From: Collinsella aerofaciens
Lineage (GTDB): Bacteria; Actinomycetota; Coriobacteriia; Coriobacteriales; Coriobacteriaceae
DNA length: 64,000 nucleotides
Assembly (NCBI RefSeq): GCF_015561195.1
Contig: NZ_JADMSU010000002.1
Location: 299,358 to 363,357, forward strand
Direction: 5' to 3'
The translations under genes were made by a program, and so were the position numbers. Positions 1-8,885 of the stretch are shown here, piece by piece. Below the pieces are notes generated by a model that worked only from the letters and a program-made list of their open reading frames with translations, did no database searches and was not told the origin of the DNA. How positions within the stretch are numbered: position 1 is the first letter of the stretch; the number at the start of each line of letters is the position of its first letter.

Positions 1-113
1 GCACCGCGCGTGCGCCTACGGACCTTAAACCGAACTTCATACGAGTCAAGAAACGCGATGACGAACGAGCCCACCGCAGCGAGGGCGGCGAGGGCGTTAA
101 GGAATTTCAGCAT
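1..113 (-). CDS. N-terminal fragment of a membrane-anchored protein (cut by window edge)
   Basis: An open frame starts with ATG at 113 and runs off the left edge after 37 codons. GGAGGT lies about 7 bases before the ATG, which fixes the start. The visible protein begins MLKFLNALAALAAVG and has one hydrophobic segment (about residues 4-22) followed by a basic stretch (KVRRRTRG). This is compatible with a signal anchor. The gene follows three LPxTG-type pilus genes in the same direction, separated from them by a terminator hairpin. A sortase would be expected at this place, but no catalytic part is visible, so the identity is not established. Confidence 0.6.
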   Translation of the reverse strand, partial: MLKFLNALAALAAVGSFVIAFLDSYEVRFKVRRRTRG

Positions 114-278
114 TTGGGGACCTCCGATCAAGTCTTCGGCCGCCCGCGCACGGGATGCGTCGCAAAGCCATTTTACTGCGAGTGTATGCACCAACAGCTG
201 GTAAACGCAATAATTGCAAACATCTGTTCGATATTCATACGCTTGACCCATCGGACGATGGAGGCTGGCTGCTTTGTC

Positions 279-317
279 CAAAAAGAACGGGGCAAACTCC
301 AGCGTGGAGTCTGCCCC
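279..317 (-). terminator. Intrinsic terminator after the pilin genes
   Basis: A 13-bp stem with one mismatch (GGGGCA...ACTCCA pairing with TGGAGT...TGCCCC, 289-317) is followed on the minus strand by a T-run (complement of the A-run at 280-284). It lies between the last pilin stop (419) and the next gene start (113). Confidence 0.75.
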
Positions 318-418
318 GAAAAGAGAATGGCAAAGCAAGAACGTCGATGGACGAGAAAAGTGTCCGCAAGTCTCATGGCCATCACATCCCACCTGCCAAA
401 GGGATGGGTGAGCGAGCG

Positions 419-2185
419 CTACTCCTGCTCGGACTCCTCAGCCTGCTTACGGCTGCGGATGAGGTGCGCCACGCCGATGCACAGCACCGCGCCACCAGCG
501 ATCCAAGTGAAGGTCACACCGTTAAGACCGGTCAGCGGGAGGCCGGAACCCTTCTTGTCGACGATGGTGAAGCTGAGCTTGCCGGTGGAAGCGACAGCAG
601 AATCGGCCTTTACAACACCAGCAGCAGCAGTGACATTGGCAGAATTAATGTCAGGGATCACTTCGGTGCCATCCTGCTTAAGCGCGTTGCGGGCAATAGT
701 AAACGTGACACCATTGGAGGCAGAATTATTGTAACCAGGTGCCGGAGTTACCTCTTTAAGGATGTAGGTGCCCTCATCGAGACCGACAACGTTAATCTTA
801 CCTTCGTTGCTGGTGGTCAGTATTGCGCCATCTTTATCTGTCGTCGTGGTACCGTCGGCCTTGATAAATTCGTTGGAGTCTTTCTCCTGCAGCGTGAACT
901 GAACGCCTTCGAGGGTCTTGAGCTTGCCAGTCTCGTCCTCGTCGTTACCGACCTTGGTAACATCGATACCATAGGTGTAGTCGTAGGCCGGATGGTCAAC
1001 CGTGGTACCGGTGCCATTGGTGTGCGGGTTGTTGGAATAGGTCAACTTGACATTGTTCACCTGGGCCTTGCCGAGCATATCCGCGTTAATCTTGCCAGCA
1101 ACAAGTTTTGCCTTATAGTTCACATAGACTGTCGAACTACCGTCAACGGTGATAGGATTGCCAGTCTTATCCTTTGCTTCTTTGAGGTTTTCGAAGGAAA
1201 CAGTGAGCGCATTCGTGCTTTCCCCCGGGACATAGGTCGCACTGTAGCAAGTGGGATCTACGACTGAATCGTTAATCTTGACCTCAACGACCGGTTTATT
1301 TCCATCAAGATTCGGCACCATCGTGGAGGGAAGATTGTCGGTGAAAGCGTAGCTGTACTTGACGTATGTGTTAATGTTGCTAGCCACAGTGCCGGCAAGC
1401 TGATATTCAACAAGCTGTTCAGCAGCGGAGTCGGCGGCCTTGTTGGCTGCAGTGAAAACATTCTTGCTATCGTCCGTAACAAACTTGCCGTCCTTGTCAT
1501 CCTTGACGGCCTTGGTTACGTTGGGGACGTCCTTCTTGGGGGCCACATTAACGTCAGAGCCACCGACGATGGTGAAAATCGGCGAGGTATACGCATCAGT
1601 ATTGCCATTAGCACCGCTGGTCGTACTGGGCGTATCGGTCACGAAAAGCCAGTAGCCATGATCAAGATCCTTAAAGCTACCTTTGGTGGAATCGCTTGGC
1701 GTTGTCCACGTGAGGTTCCCGTCCCTTTCCAAGGCCTTGGCAATCAAGTCAAGAGTTGTGCCAGTATCAACCGCCGTAGCCTCTCCAAAAATAGAGCCCT
1801 GAGCCTTGCTGATGAACTCCGCCCACGTCTGGGCGTCAGCATCCTCGTCAGGTGCTCCAGTAACGTCTTTGAGCGCAGTCGTAACGAGGGTTTTCACATT
1901 ACCCTGAGCCCACTGAATATCGGAAAGAGTCTTAGCGGCCGAGCCATCCCAGCTCCCATCGCCCTTCTGATCCTGCGTGACCTTCGCGGTGAAGATCTGA
2001 ATGCCCTTGAATGTCGTGCCGGTGTATGTTTCGTCGGTGATAGCCACCTTACCCTTCTCCGTGGCCACCGTCGGCGTGCCCGCCGCAAACGCCATCGTGA
2101 CCGGGGCCATGACGCCGCCGAAGCTCAACGCCGCTGTGAGGCCTGCCGTTACTGCCAGGCGTGCGATGTTCTTGCTCATGCTCAT
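419..2185 (-). CDS. SpaA-type LPxTG pilin subunit
   Basis: 588 aa, starting at ATG 2185 (MSMSKNIARL). AGGGGAAAAG stands just upstream, so this start is preferred to in-frame ATGs further up. A signal peptide (about residues 1-34, ending near MAFAAG) is followed by pilin-type domains. A 'VAPKK' lysine region near residue 215 could serve as the pilin-motif lysine. A SpaA/Cna-B-like domain lies near residues 430-520 and has the E-box-like 'ILKEVTPAPGY', typical of intramolecular isopeptide bonds. The C-terminus carries LPLTG, a hydrophobic span and a charged tail, a classic sortase sorting signal. It is the last of three linked surface genes and is probably the shaft subunit, though which pilin is the backbone is inferred only from order and domains. 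Confidence 0.88.
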   Translation of the reverse strand: MSMSKNIARLAVTAGLTAALSFGGVMAPVTMAFAAGTPTVATEKGKVAITDETYTGTTFKGIQIFTAKVTQDQKGDGSWDGSAAKTLSDIQWAQGNVKTLVTTALKDVTGAPDEDADAQTWAEFISKAQGSIFGEATAVDTGTTLDLIAKALERDGNLTWTTPSDSTKGSFKDLDHGYWLFVTDTPSTTSGANGNTDAYTSPIFTIVGGSDVNVAPKKDVPNVTKAVKDDKDGKFVTDDSKNVFTAANKAADSAAEQLVEYQLAGTVASNINTYVKYSYAFTDNLPSTMVPNLDGNKPVVEVKINDSVVDPTCYSATYVPGESTNALTVSFENLKEAKDKTGNPITVDGSSTVYVNYKAKLVAGKINADMLGKAQVNNVKLTYSNNPHTNGTGTTVDHPAYDYTYGIDVTKVGNDEDETGKLKTLEGVQFTLQEKDSNEFIKADGTTTTDKDGAILTTSNEGKINVVGLDEGTYILKEVTPAPGYNNSASNGVTFTIARNALKQDGTEVIPDINSANVTAAAGVVKADSAVASTGKLSFTIVDKKGSGLPLTGLNGVTFTWIAGGAVLCIGVAHLIRSRKQAEESEQE

Positions 2186-2293
2186 CTTCTTTTCCCCTGC
2201 TTTCTGCTTGAAGTCCATTTGATCTAAATCTGTCTGTCTGTGTCTTAGCATTTACTTCGCTACGTCTCGCCCCGCTCTCTGTGGGGCTGCCAG

Positions 2294-3961
2294 CTACTCT
2301 TTATGGCTGCCACCTCCCCGCTTGACCAGGAGCGCGACCACGATGAGCGCGGCTCCGGCGACCGCTGCGGCGGCCGCGGCGTACATTGCCATATCGCCAG
2401 TCGAGGGCATAAAGCCTCCGGTGGTAATGCTAGGGGGTGTGCCGGTGGGCGTGTTGATGAGCGACGCCTCCAGGCTGCCCGTCGACCCGTCCGCGCTGTC
2501 GGCGCGCAGGGGCGACTCGGCCGTGATGGTGAGCTTGGGCTTGGCGGCAGCCACCTGGTCGACGTCCAGACCCTCGGCCTTGACCGTCACGGAGCGCGTG
2601 CCCTCAAAGGCGGTGTAGCCCTTGGGCGCCTTGAGCTCGCGGACTTCCAGCTTGCCCGAGTCCACGCCCGAGACGGTCACGCGGCCGTCCTCGCCCGTGG
2701 TGACGGTGGCCTTGCCCTCCGCATCCCACGTGCCGTCAGCCGCTAGCGTGCGACCGCGGTCGTCGGCGATGCTCAGGACCGCCCCGGCAAGCGGCTTGTC
2801 GCCGTCGCTGCTGCGCTTGGTGAGCGCGAGATCCCAGGTGTAGGCGCACGCGTCGTCACTCGGCGTGCGGGTGAAGCCGGCGTCGCCGGACTGGTCGGCA
2901 AAGGGAGAGCGCGGGTAGCGCAGGTAGACCTCGTTGGGGTTGCCCTTCGCGATGCCGTGGTTGCATGCGCTGTTGAGCGGCGCGCTGTACACGGCGACCA
3001 CGCGGGCGCCCGCGGTGAAGGCGTCTGCCCCGCCGAGCGCGGCGATCAGGTCGCCGGTGCGCACGGTGAAAGTCCCGTCCGCCGCCACCTTGGTGGTGCA
3101 CTGGGCCGTGATATCGGTCCAGCCCTTCGCGGGTTCGGTGCCGGCGCGGCCGTCCTTGCCGGCCGAGACGGCGTCGAAGCCGCCGTCCGCGCCCGCCGCC
3201 ACGTACACGCGCATGCTCGCGGCGACTTTGGAGGGGTCGAGCCCCGCGCTCATGGTGTCGACGAACTGCACCGCGTAGGTGTCATAGGCGGAAAGGCCCG
3301 CGGGAACCGTGGCCGAGAGGCGCCAGTACAGGTCGTCGGCGACCGTCGCGTCGGCGGCCTTGCCCCAAGCGGCGGTGCTGTCCTCCAGCACGTGCTTGGC
3401 GACCTTGGGAGTGGCGGCCTTGGGCTTAACGGTGACGGCGCTGCCGCCGACCAGAACCATGATCGGCGCGGTGCCGGCCTCGTTCTGGGAGATGGCGTCG
3501 TCGTCGGAGACGATGAGCCAGTAGCCACAGGGCAGCCCGGCCGTCGTGCCCGCGTTAAGGGCCACGAACTTGGCGCCAGAGCTCTGGAGGGAACGAGCGA
3601 GCTGTGCGCTCAGCGCGCTCGTAAGGTGGGAATCGGTGTTGAGCCACTCGGCAGCTTCCTGCGCGGTGGTCTGGGAATTGGGCATACCGGCGCTGTGCAG
3701 CACAGGCAGCGCGGCGTCGCGCACGGCGTCACTTGCCCAAGCGAGGTCGGCGGCGATCTTGGCGTCGCTGTCGCCGTCGACGACGTTGGCGCTAAAGATT
3801 TGGTAGGCGTCGTAGCTGCTCGCCACGGTGCCGCTCACCGTAATGGAACCGGTCGAGGTCGGCGCGGCCTGCGCGGAAGCGGGGAACACAACCGCGCAGG
3901 TGCCGATCAGGAGGGCAAGCAGCGCAAACAAGATCGGGAAGGAGCAAACTTTCTTATTCAC
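2294..3961 (-). CDS. SpaA-type pilin subunit with MPSTG sorting signal
   Basis: 555 aa from a GTG start at 3961 (VNKKVCSFPILFALL). AGGGGAGGTG lies 4-14 bases upstream, and the start overlaps the stop of the preceding adhesin gene by 8 bases, which indicates translational coupling. A signal peptide (about 1-32, ending SAQAA) is followed by a pilin N-terminal domain with 'VKPKAATPK' (candidate pilin lysine). A Cna-B/SpaA domain near residues 375-465 contains 'LEVRELKAPKGY'. The tail is MPSTGD, a long alanine-rich membrane span and a KRGGG tail. The sorting motif is MPSTG rather than LPxTG, unlike its neighbours. The codon usage is very GC-rich compared with the adhesin upstream. Confidence 0.85.
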   Translation of the reverse strand: MNKKVCSFPILFALLALLIGTCAVVFPASAQAAPTSTGSITVSGTVASSYDAYQIFSANVVDGDSDAKIAADLAWASDAVRDAALPVLHSAGMPNSQTTAQEAAEWLNTDSHLTSALSAQLARSLQSSGAKFVALNAGTTAGLPCGYWLIVSDDDAISQNEAGTAPIMVLVGGSAVTVKPKAATPKVAKHVLEDSTAAWGKAADATVADDLYWRLSATVPAGLSAYDTYAVQFVDTMSAGLDPSKVAASMRVYVAAGADGGFDAVSAGKDGRAGTEPAKGWTDITAQCTTKVAADGTFTVRTGDLIAALGGADAFTAGARVVAVYSAPLNSACNHGIAKGNPNEVYLRYPRSPFADQSGDAGFTRTPSDDACAYTWDLALTKRSSDGDKPLAGAVLSIADDRGRTLAADGTWDAEGKATVTTGEDGRVTVSGVDSGKLEVRELKAPKGYTAFEGTRSVTVKAEGLDVDQVAAAKPKLTITAESPLRADSADGSTGSLEASLINTPTGTPPSITTGGFMPSTGDMAMYAAAAAAVAGAALIVVALLVKRGGGSHKE

Positions 3962-6900
3962 GACGCTCACCTCCCCTCGCATTCGCCTTGCGACGAATGT
4001 GCATCCAGGCCGCAGCAGCGCAAAGCACCGCCGCGCCGGCAAGGTACGTCAGAGTGACGCCCGACATACCAGAAAGGGGCAAAGAGGTAGAGTAGGTGTT
4101 GGTGAAGGTGGGGGTGTCAGTGTCGGTGAGCTCGTGGTCGGCGCTATCAGCATTTTTCCACTTGCCATCGGAGCCAACGGTTCCCTTCCTGTAGGTCACC
4201 TTACAGTTGATGGTTCCTTTGGTATTGTCCGTTGCAACAACCGTAAGCTTGTAGACCGACTTGTCGTACTTATAGTGCGAGAACAACGAGCCGTCGGTTT
4301 TCTCGCGCACATAGTACGTGAAGGTCTTGGAAGCACCACGGCCGGTTGAGTCACCAGCGGTGTCAGGATTCGCAGTGATATCAGAGAGCGAGTACTCAAT
4401 CCCCTTACCAGAGGCATCTACGAACGAAAGCGTCTGCTTCTTTTTGTCGCCAGTAGTTTTGGCCTCTTGAATAATCTTCTGAAAATTGACATCGGTCGCA
4501 AGCTGAAGCGTAAACTCCTTCATCTCGCCACCCTCGACGACCTTAGTCGCCTTAGGAGTCCAGGAACCAGTGGAGGTGTAAGGCACGATCTTGTTGGTAA
4601 AGGTCGGGTTGGTGTTCCTGTCACCAATAGTCACCGTAGCCTCCGTGTTATCCTCCGATGGCGCAACGGAATAGCTTTCGGAATCTAGTGATACAAAGCT
4701 GTTGTCTGTATCCGCTTTTTTACAGACAGCTACTTCTTTTACTTTGTAATATTTGATAGGAATCGCCATGAGCGAATCGGTCTTGTATGGACTGTCTTCA
4801 ACGGTCACCACAATCTTGTAGATCGTCTTATCGAACTTGGTGTCTATCTCGTTTTCGCCGCTGACAGGTTCCTCAACTAGATAGAAAACGTATTGTCCCG
4901 AAGAATAGTCCTTGCCAGAGTCGAAGGTGATATTGCCGTCTGTTTGGTCAGCAGGCGCCTCGCCCGCAACAATGCAATCGCCCATGTCAAACGTGCCGTC
5001 AGCTTTCCAAGAAGGCTCGTTGGTACCATCCTGGCGCAGCAACTTAAACTTGTAATTGTGCCCTTCAAGTTTTAGCGATTTGTCCATTGCATCTTTAAGA
5101 ACCTTACTGGCATTGAGCTTCATGTTCGGATAAACGTTCAGCCCCTTAGTAACATCGCCGACGATGAGGTCGCCGTTGGTCATGATGCCGCCACCGTGGG
5201 TGTAGGAGTAGTTACCACTGATGATGGTCGTAGCCGCTATCTGCGCCTTTCTCATGGCCTCATCAGTCGGATGGGCCTCAAGACCGAACATGTACTTGGC
5301 CTCGGCACCGCCATTTGGGTCGATGGTAATCGGATTTCCGTCGCAAGTGCCCTGCCAACCAGCCGATTCGCCGCCGAGCATCTTGCCAAGAACAACGGCA
5401 ATTGTCGAGCTCGCATTATCTTTATTACGCACCAGGAAGAAGTCCTGATGACCGGCGTCTTTGAAGGTACCGGTAATATATTTGGACTGGCTGTCCTCGT
5501 TCTTACCATTACCGCCGGCAGAGAAATTCTCGCCATGGTCGGTGTTGCTATAAATTGCTGAGCCATTAGTATGCGTCACAATCGTTTGACCAGTAGGGCA
5601 GGCACCGATGCCGCCGCCCCAACCGCCAGCTTCATTTCTGGTTACAAGTGCTGCGCGAAGGTTGAGCGTACCAGCCGTCTGGACAAAGACTCCGCCGCCG
5701 CCCCAGTCGCCTCCGCGACCGGTAGTGCTGCCCGTCATGGTCTTGTTGTTGGTGATGTAAACCTTGCTGGACGCACTTGCCGCCTCAATAAAGCCGGTGG
5801 TATTTTCAGAAATACGGAGACCACCGCCCTCGGCATTGTCGGATTTATTGCCAGCGATCGTACCGCCCGTCATTTTGAACGTAATCGCCTGGTTCCAAAA
5901 GCCAGCGTAAACGCCACCGCCAGCCTCGTGGGAGTAATTGGCAGTAACGGAGCCGCCCGTCATGGTCAGCTTGCCGTCGTTGACAGACGCAATACCGCCC
6001 CCGCCGAGCAGACCATTGTTGTATGACGTAGTGATATAGGAGTCGACACGATTGTTGGTAATGTTTGCCGTTCCGCTGATTGTAACGTCGGCATTTTTGG
6101 TAAAGACGCCGCCGCCATAGCCATTATCGGGACTGTAGAGGTTGTCATAGGGTTTCCCATACGTAGCGTTGCCAGAGATAACACCGCCAGAGAGATTCAG
6201 CTTGGCGCCATTGTCAGCATAGATGCCGCCGCCAGATGCTGCCTTGTTTGCCGCGATTACGCCGCCGGTCATGTTGAACTTGGCATTTGCGCCCGTCACG
6301 CACAGGCCACCGCCCCAGCCGCCGCCGTTACCGTTGGTGACATAGCCGCCAGAAATATTGACAGTGCCTTGAGATAAAATAACGTGACCGTTGTTGCCCA
6401 GGGTACGAGGCGTTGTGATCATGCCTCCGTTGAGGTTAAGCGTACCGCCGTCCTCAACAGAAATGACTTGTTGAACCGATCCGCCTTCGGATGCACCGAC
6501 AATTGCACCGAAACCGCTGACGACATGCTGTGTCGTGGTTTCAGTGGTGCCGAGAGCATCTTCGTTAGGCGTGCTCGTGGTTTCGTAATAGGTTAGGCTC
6601 TGAGGAGTATCGTTCTTGTCACCGGTCCATTTTATGATTGCGAGCTGGCCAGGATCGTTAGCAACGACCGAAGGTGCATCGCTTACCTGGGCAGTGTTGT
6701 CTTCAATATTGTCTTCAATAGTAAGTGCACCACTCATTACCGTAATGAACGTGTCGTTGTTGCCAGTGCGGTAATAAAGCTTGTGACCCGCAAGGTCAAT
6801 CGTGGTGTTTTGGCTGATGGTGATTGATGTACTCGAACTAATATCAGCCGCAAGACGCAGTTTTTCGGGCTTATTCTCCATGTCAAGATAGGTAGACAAA

Positions 6901-7349
6901 TCATCGTCACTCTTCAGCAGCGTGTAATCGTCCGCATCTTTTTTAAGTCCCTGAGCCTCACCTTCATTTGCAATAGTAGCGACCTTATAGACAGGCTCTC
7001 CATCATCCGCAGGCTGCGCAGCACCATCGGCTTCCGTGTCATCAGACAACGGAACCGCCTCGGAAGCAGCGTCACCAGAGGTTTCGTCACCCTTGACCTC
7101 GTCACTGTTCTGGTTTTCGGTATCCCCGTTGTTGATGTTGCCTACATCAGTAGACTCACTTGAGGAACCCCCCCCCATCACAGTTTTCTCGGTAGAATCT
7201 GTCTGGGCGTCGTTGGCAATGGCCTGCGAGATCGGGGGCATGACGAGCGACAGTACCAGGCTCAAAACGGAGGCTCCGCACAAAACGCCTGCCAGTACAC
7301 GGCGCGTCGCTTTATTACTCTGCTTAGATTTGTCCGAATTCGCTTTCAT
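3954..7349 (-). CDS. Large pilus-tip-like adhesin: beta-helix plus FctA domains, LPLSG anchor
   Basis: 1131 aa, ATG at 7349 with GGGGAGGAG upstream. Residues 1-46 form a long signal peptide. An acidic low-complexity region follows (about 47-125), containing three glycines written by a run of nine G bases. Residues about 150-670 carry repeated Gly-rich turns (GGGIYA, GGGVF, GGGLR type) separated by short beta strands, as in right-handed parallel beta-helix adhesins. Two FctA/Spy0128-like pilin isopeptide domains follow (about 700-905 and 925-1080, with 'YVFYLVEE' and 'FTYYVREK'). The C-terminus is LPLSG, a hydrophobic span and Arg-rich tail, so cell-wall anchoring by sortase is expected. It is the first gene of the pilus operon and is likely the tip or minor subunit. 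Confidence 0.85.
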   Translation of the reverse strand: MKANSDKSKQSNKATRRVLAGVLCGASVLSLVLSLVMPPISQAIANDAQTDSTEKTVMGGGSSSESTDVGNINNGDTENQNSDEVKGDETSGDAASEAVPLSDDTEADGAAQPADDGEPVYKVATIANEGEAQGLKKDADDYTLLKSDDDLSTYLDMENKPEKLRLAADISSSTSITISQNTTIDLAGHKLYYRTGNNDTFITVMSGALTIEDNIEDNTAQVSDAPSVVANDPGQLAIIKWTGDKNDTPQSLTYYETTSTPNEDALGTTETTTQHVVSGFGAIVGASEGGSVQQVISVEDGGTLNLNGGMITTPRTLGNNGHVILSQGTVNISGGYVTNGNGGGWGGGLCVTGANAKFNMTGGVIAANKAASGGGIYADNGAKLNLSGGVISGNATYGKPYDNLYSPDNGYGGGVFTKNADVTISGTANITNNRVDSYITTSYNNGLLGGGGIASVNDGKLTMTGGSVTANYSHEAGGGVYAGFWNQAITFKMTGGTIAGNKSDNAEGGGLRISENTTGFIEAASASSKVYITNNKTMTGSTTGRGGDWGGGGVFVQTAGTLNLRAALVTRNEAGGWGGGIGACPTGQTIVTHTNGSAIYSNTDHGENFSAGGNGKNEDSQSKYITGTFKDAGHQDFFLVRNKDNASSTIAVVLGKMLGGESAGWQGTCDGNPITIDPNGGAEAKYMFGLEAHPTDEAMRKAQIAATTIISGNYSYTHGGGIMTNGDLIVGDVTKGLNVYPNMKLNASKVLKDAMDKSLKLEGHNYKFKLLRQDGTNEPSWKADGTFDMGDCIVAGEAPADQTDGNITFDSGKDYSSGQYVFYLVEEPVSGENEIDTKFDKTIYKIVVTVEDSPYKTDSLMAIPIKYYKVKEVAVCKKADTDNSFVSLDSESYSVAPSEDNTEATVTIGDRNTNPTFTNKIVPYTSTGSWTPKATKVVEGGEMKEFTLQLATDVNFQKIIQEAKTTGDKKKQTLSFVDASGKGIEYSLSDITANPDTAGDSTGRGASKTFTYYVREKTDGSLFSHYKYDKSVYKLTVVATDNTKGTINCKVTYRKGTVGSDGKWKNADSADHELTDTDTPTFTNTYSTSLPLSGMSGVTLTYLAGAAVLCAAAAWMHIRRKANARGGERRE

Positions 7350-7438
7350 CGATGTCTCCTCCCCAAGAGACCGCGATCTTGCTCTTTCACCATCAAACGT
7401 ATCTGCGCAATCTGTAATTGCGCTCGTTTAGTAATGCA

Positions 7439-7468
7439 ATTATAACGATTGTTTAAACATCTGAGCAA
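7439..7468 (-). promoter_or_regulatory. Promoter of the pilus operon
   Basis: On the minus strand TTGCTC (7468-7463), an 18-bp spacer and a perfect TATAAT (7444-7439) lie about 90 bases before the adhesin start. No other match as good was seen in the AT-rich region upstream. Confidence 0.6.
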
Positions 7469-7806
7469 CAAAACCGACATTTTTGTAGCGAGTTCTCAAT
7501 TCTCTTGACATTTGCTCAGATTTACCTTCGTTTATTCGCTATCTATTTTTTGTTTCTGCTGGTAATTTAGTTGCGTATTATTTTTTAATGGCATTAGATT
7601 TATTTGCACAACATTTTGCTCAAGAGCAAACATCCTGTGAACGGTCGAAAATCGACCGTGAGCGGTAGGTCATTAACCGGAAGGAATATCCTACCAAACT
7701 GATGAGAATATCTTTAACCCATCGGTAGTTAGAAGCGTGATGTTCAGACAACTATATTTGAATTTTCGCGCAGATTTTAGGCATCATTTCGCCCAAATCG
7801 CCTGAG
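7469..7806. other. AT-rich intergenic region upstream of pilus operon
   Basis: This stretch is clearly richer in A and T than the rest of the window and has no convincing gene. It holds a short palindrome at 7641-7659 (ACGGTCGA ... TCGACCGT) and a GGTAGG/CCTACC pair about 7664-7695. Either could bind a regulator of the pilus genes, but nothing in the sequence names one. Confidence 0.4.
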
Positions 7807-7841
7807 GCCGCCACAAAGGTGCCTATTCCCTTTGTGGTGGC
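7807..7841 (-). repeat. Palindrome family A, copy 1 (CCACAAAGG type)
   Basis: Arms GCCGCCACAAAG and CTTTGTGGTGGC flank GGTGCCTATTCC-like loop sequence, 12 bases after the HAD gene stop. It is the most diverged of four copies in this window, and it lacks the T-run of the others. Confidence 0.7.
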
Positions 7842-7853
7842 TCTCCCCCGGCG

Positions 7854-8675
7854 CTACAGCAGATGTTCCTCGATAAAGATCGCGATGCCATCTTTGTCGT
7901 TGCTGGCGGTTACAAAATCGGCGACGGCACAGGTAGCGTCGCTGCCGTTTGCCATGGCCACGCCCACGCCGGCGTCAGCCACCATGCAGGTGTCGTTGTC
8001 CGCATCGCCAAACACGCAGATGTTCTGGAGCTCCATGTCGTTGAGCTCCGCCACGCGCACAAGGCCGCGCGTCTTGGACACGCGCGGATCCATGAACTCG
8101 TAGAGCCGCTGCGTGGTTTGCAGAGCCGCCGCCTTAACGGTGTTATCGGCAAACGTCGACGCCCGCTCAATCACCCGCGGCATTACCTCGGGCGCCATGG
8201 TAAACATCACCTTAGGCTGCGGCTCGCGCAAGAACTCGACAAAATCGACCACCTGGTAGGGCACGCCGTCGACGCGCGACAGGTGCTCGACGCACGCGTT
8301 GCTCTCGGGCACGTAGAACACGCCGTCTCGGGGGCAGACGGGCGTTGCCGGAAGGTCCGCCATGTGCCTGCAGATGCGCGCGATGGTCTCGCCCGGCAGC
8401 GGATAGCTCAGCTCGTTGATGTCGTGCGCGCGGTCGATGACCTCGGCGCCACCGCAGCCCACGAGCACGTCCACCAGGCCTTCGATGCCCCAGAGCTCGT
8501 ACATGGCCTCGGTCGCGTGGGCGTCACGCCCGGTGCACAGGCCAAAGAGCACGCCGCGCTCGCGCAGGGCGCGGATCGCCGCCACGGTGCGCGGGAACAC
8601 CGTGTGCCGGCTCGTGAGCAGCGTGCCGTCGATATCGCAAAACACGGCTTTGATGTGGCTGAAGGTGGCGTCCAT
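7854..8675 (-). CDS. Cof-type HAD-superfamily sugar-phosphate phosphatase
   Basis: 273 aa, ATG 8675 (MDATFSHIKAVFCDIDGTLL); AGAAAGG precedes it. HAD motif I is DIDGTLL near residue 14, with the second Asp as acid/base. Motif IV is visible as 'FGDADNDTCMV' (about residue 220), and a C2-type cap lies between. This is the layout of Cof/YidA-like cytoplasmic phosphatases that dephosphorylate sugar phosphates or flavin-type substrates. The substrate cannot be told. It is a single gene bounded by palindromic elements on both sides. The reading frame stays open upstream of the chosen start but has no ribosome site there. Confidence 0.87.
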   Translation of the reverse strand: MDATFSHIKAVFCDIDGTLLTSRHTVFPRTVAAIRALRERGVLFGLCTGRDAHATEAMYELWGIEGLVDVLVGCGGAEVIDRAHDINELSYPLPGETIARICRHMADLPATPVCPRDGVFYVPESNACVEHLSRVDGVPYQVVDFVEFLREPQPKVMFTMAPEVMPRVIERASTFADNTVKAAALQTTQRLYEFMDPRVSKTRGLVRVAELNDMELQNICVFGDADNDTCMVADAGVGVAMANGSDATCAVADFVTASNDKDGIAIFIEEHLL

Positions 8676-8767
8676 GGGGGCCTTTCTGGGTTGTGCGGCG
8701 GTGTGGGGCGTATTCGTGAACGGCGTACATGGTATACCAAGGCGCAGGCGCGGCCTGTCAAAGCAAA

Positions 8768-8804
8768 AACCACCACAAAGGTGCCTGGCCCCTTTGTGGT
8801 GGTT
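8768..8804 (-). terminator. Palindrome family A, copy 2: terminator
   Basis: Arms AACCACCACAAAGG and CCTTTGTGGTGGTT (14 bp, perfect) enclose TGCCTGGC. On the minus strand the stem is followed by TTTTTGCTT, so it can act as an intrinsic terminator for the MFS gene. It lies between that gene and the HAD gene. Confidence 0.75.
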
Positions 8805-8823
8805 GCGACGTTTGCGGGCCAAA

Positions 8824-8882
8824 CCATCACAACATTCGATGTTTTTCGGCAAAATCGCAGTTTTCATCGAATGTTGTGATGG
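8824..8882. repeat. Palindrome family B, copy 1 (CCATCACAACATTCGA type)
   Basis: Arms CCATCACAACATTCGATG (8824-8841) and its exact complement (8865-8882) are 18 bp each. The element ends 4 bases beyond the stop of the MFS gene. Two further copies are at 12935 and 14178. Confidence 0.8.
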
Positions 8883-8885
8883 ATT

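Noticed and set aside
173-385. Short minus-strand frame overlapping the terminator
   Set aside because: It lies across the hairpin at 289-317 and has no ribosome site; nothing in its sequence looks like a family.
155-1267. Long plus-strand frames over the pilin genes (for example 155-1267 and 114-734)
   Set aside because: They are antisense shadows of the GC-rich pilin genes and lack ribosome sites or recognisable domains.
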